Source: Streptomyces griseus subsp. griseus
GTDB taxonomy: Bacteria > Actinomycetota > Actinomycetes > Streptomycetales > Streptomycetaceae
Length of the DNA: 64,000 nucleotides
NCBI RefSeq assembly: GCF_000720255.1
Contig: NZ_JOJE01000036.1
Coordinates: 1-64,000, forward strand
Direction of reading: 5' to 3'
Made by a program: the position numbers and the translations under genes. Below are positions 62,974 through 64,000 of the stretch, piece by piece (the first letter of the stretch is position 1; the number at the start of each line of letters is the position of its first letter). The notes beneath the pieces were generated by a model, which was given only the letters and a program-made list of their open reading frames with translations, was not told the origin of the DNA and did no database searches.

Positions 62974-63776
62974 GCGGCACGACGGCTGTCACCACCCCCA
63001 CCGGGCGGGCTGTCACCACCCCCGCCGGGCGCTTGGCCTCCCTCGCCCGGGCCGAACTGACGCTGCTCGGGCGCAGCAAGGGCGCGCTCGTCACGGCCGT
63101 ACTCGTGCCGCTGGCGCTGCCGTTCACCCTGCGGTCGGCGGTCGACCAGATGGATGTGAAGGAGGCCGGTCTCACCGTCGGCATGGTGCTGCTGCCCGCC
63201 GCGATCGGCTTCTCGCTGCTGTTCGCGGTGTACAGCACGCTGGTCGGCGTCTACACCGCCCGGCGCGAGGAACTCGTGCTGAAGCGGCTGCGCACCGGTG
63301 AGCTGCGGGACGCGGAGATCCTCTCCGGGGCCGCGCTGCCGGCCGTCACCACGGGCCTGCTGCAGTCCCTGCTGGTGGCGGCGGGCAGCACCGCCCTGCT
63401 CGACGTCCCGGCCCCCAGGGCGCCCCATCTCGCGGTCCTGGGACTGCTGTTGGGTCTGGTGATGTGCGCGGCTCTCGCCGGGGTCACGGCGGGGCTGACC
63501 CGGACCGTGGAGAGCGCGCAGGTCACCACGATGCCTCTGGTGCTGGTGTCGATGATCGGCTCCGGCGTCGCCGTCCCCCTGGAGCTGCTGCCCGACAACC
63601 TGGCCTCGGTGTGCGAACTGCTGCCGCTGTCGCCCGTCATCACCCTGGTGCGCGGCGGCTGGACCGGCAGTCTGTCGGCGTACGAGGCACTGGGCGCGGT
63701 GGCCACCGCGCTGGCCTGGACGGTGATCGCGGTGTTTGCTGTACGGCGGTGGTTCCGCTGGGAGCCACGGCGCTGA
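62970..63776 (+). CDS. ABC-2-type transporter permease
   Basis: A 268-residue membrane protein with six hydrophobic segments and the ABC-2 layout. The N-terminus has the short repeated linker TTPTGRAVTTPAGR, then LARAELTLLGRSKGALV, which is typical of DrrB-like subunits. The late segment ELLPLSPVITLVRGGW is also characteristic. It overlaps the ATPase gene by 4 bp (ATGA), so the two are translated together. Substrate unknown. Confidence 0.9.
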   Translation: MSGTTAVTTPTGRAVTTPAGRLASLARAELTLLGRSKGALVTAVLVPLALPFTLRSAVDQMDVKEAGLTVGMVLLPAAIGFSLLFAVYSTLVGVYTARREELVLKRLRTGELRDAEILSGAALPAVTTGLLQSLLVAAGSTALLDVPAPRAPHLAVLGLLLGLVMCAALAGVTAGLTRTVESAQVTTMPLVLVSMIGSGVAVPLELLPDNLASVCELLPLSPVITLVRGGWTGSLSAYEALGAVATALAWTVIAVFAVRRWFRWEPRR

Positions 63777-63817
63777 CGTACGGGTCGGACGTACGGGGAC
63801 ATGGGGGGCACGGGGAG

Positions 63818-64000
63818 ATGGGCGGGCCGGGGCGTTGGTGGCGGAGCAAGAGCACACCGGCGAAGGTCGAGTGGTACACGCGCTGGACGTTCCACTTCTT
63901 CGCGATGATCGAGGTCGCAGCCTTCGGATTGCAGTTGTTCAGTCAGGTGGGACCCCGGCTGGCGGGTCTTCTCCTGGTGATGGTGTGCCTGCACGCCCTC
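63818..64000 (+). CDS. Probable sensor histidine kinase, N-terminal part only
   Basis: The frame starting at the ATG 63818 gives MGGPGRWWRSKSTPAKVEWY and stays open to the end of the window (61 residues) with two hydrophobic segments (FHFFAMIEVAAFGLQLF and GLLLVMVCLHAL). A multi-helix membrane start right after an ABC-2 permease gene suggests the sensor kinase of an ABC/two-component module. A G-rich ribosome site (63803-63808) precedes it. The kinase domain is outside the window, so the call rests on context. Confidence 0.5.
   Translation, partial: MGGPGRWWRSKSTPAKVEWYTRWTFHFFAMIEVAAFGLQLFSQVGPRLAGLLLVMVCLHAL

Overview
The window is high-GC DNA with actinobacterial codon bias, GTG starts, leaderless promoters and many developmental regulators (AtrA, BldC, an ECF sigma fused to a membrane sensor, an AfsR/SARP-type regulator). 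It is a Streptomyces chromosome. The core genes follow the order I recall for S. coelicolor, running from about SCO4122 down to about SCO4073; these locus numbers are from memory, not from a search.

Layout. 1-340 is the multi-promoter upstream region of an rRNA operon that is transcribed leftward out of the window. 0.35-21 kb holds a divergent MarR/MFS efflux pair, a PAS-SpoIIE-HATPase phosphatase, a type II NADH dehydrogenase, atrA, the ECF fusion, the AfsR-like regulator, an asparagine-synthase-like enzyme, a sporulation-associated HTH/TPR protein, an L-2-hydroxyglutarate oxidase-like protein, trmB, a PrsW-type protease and an aldo/keto reductase. 21-22.9 kb has an M23 cell-wall hydrolase behind a ydaO-type (c-di-AMP) riboswitch, and the initiator tRNA gene.

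23-34.6 kb is the accessory part. It contains a RibD-like protein with its two domains in reversed order, a MarR regulator and a GTP cyclohydrolase II, linked by three copies of one 18-bp operator. After these come a GNAT gene, a permease remnant, a DUF1906 glycoside-hydrolase-like protein with an M15 peptidase, and a 1,099-residue protein that joins helical repeats, an APH-like kinase and a KptA/Tpt1 RNA 2'-phosphotransferase. An SDR pseudogene with a single in-frame TGA closes the region. The helical-kinase-KptA protein is my strongest candidate for an undescribed system: it could write and erase a 2'-phosphate on RNA within one polypeptide.

34.6-52 kb returns to core genes: tRNA-Lys, an amino-acid permease, a DEAD-box helicase with an RGG repeat tail, a lipoprotein, a HExxH peptidase, a metallophosphoesterase, a Glu-Asp-Phe tRNA cluster, a solitary TnpB gene, hrpA, a second tRNA-Asp whose 3' end is tandemly repeated, a DUF6274 protein, bldC, valine dehydrogenase and a DUF3073 protein. 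52-61 kb is the purine block: purM-purF, three unrelated genes, then the overlapping purS-purQ-purL operon. 61-64 kb has an Lsr2-like protein, two tRNA-Gly genes (one with an irregular D-loop and T-arm), an ABC exporter pair and the start of a probable sensor kinase.

All functional statements come from reading motifs and from family knowledge. No database search, alignment or folding program was run, and helix, domain and residue positions are approximate.
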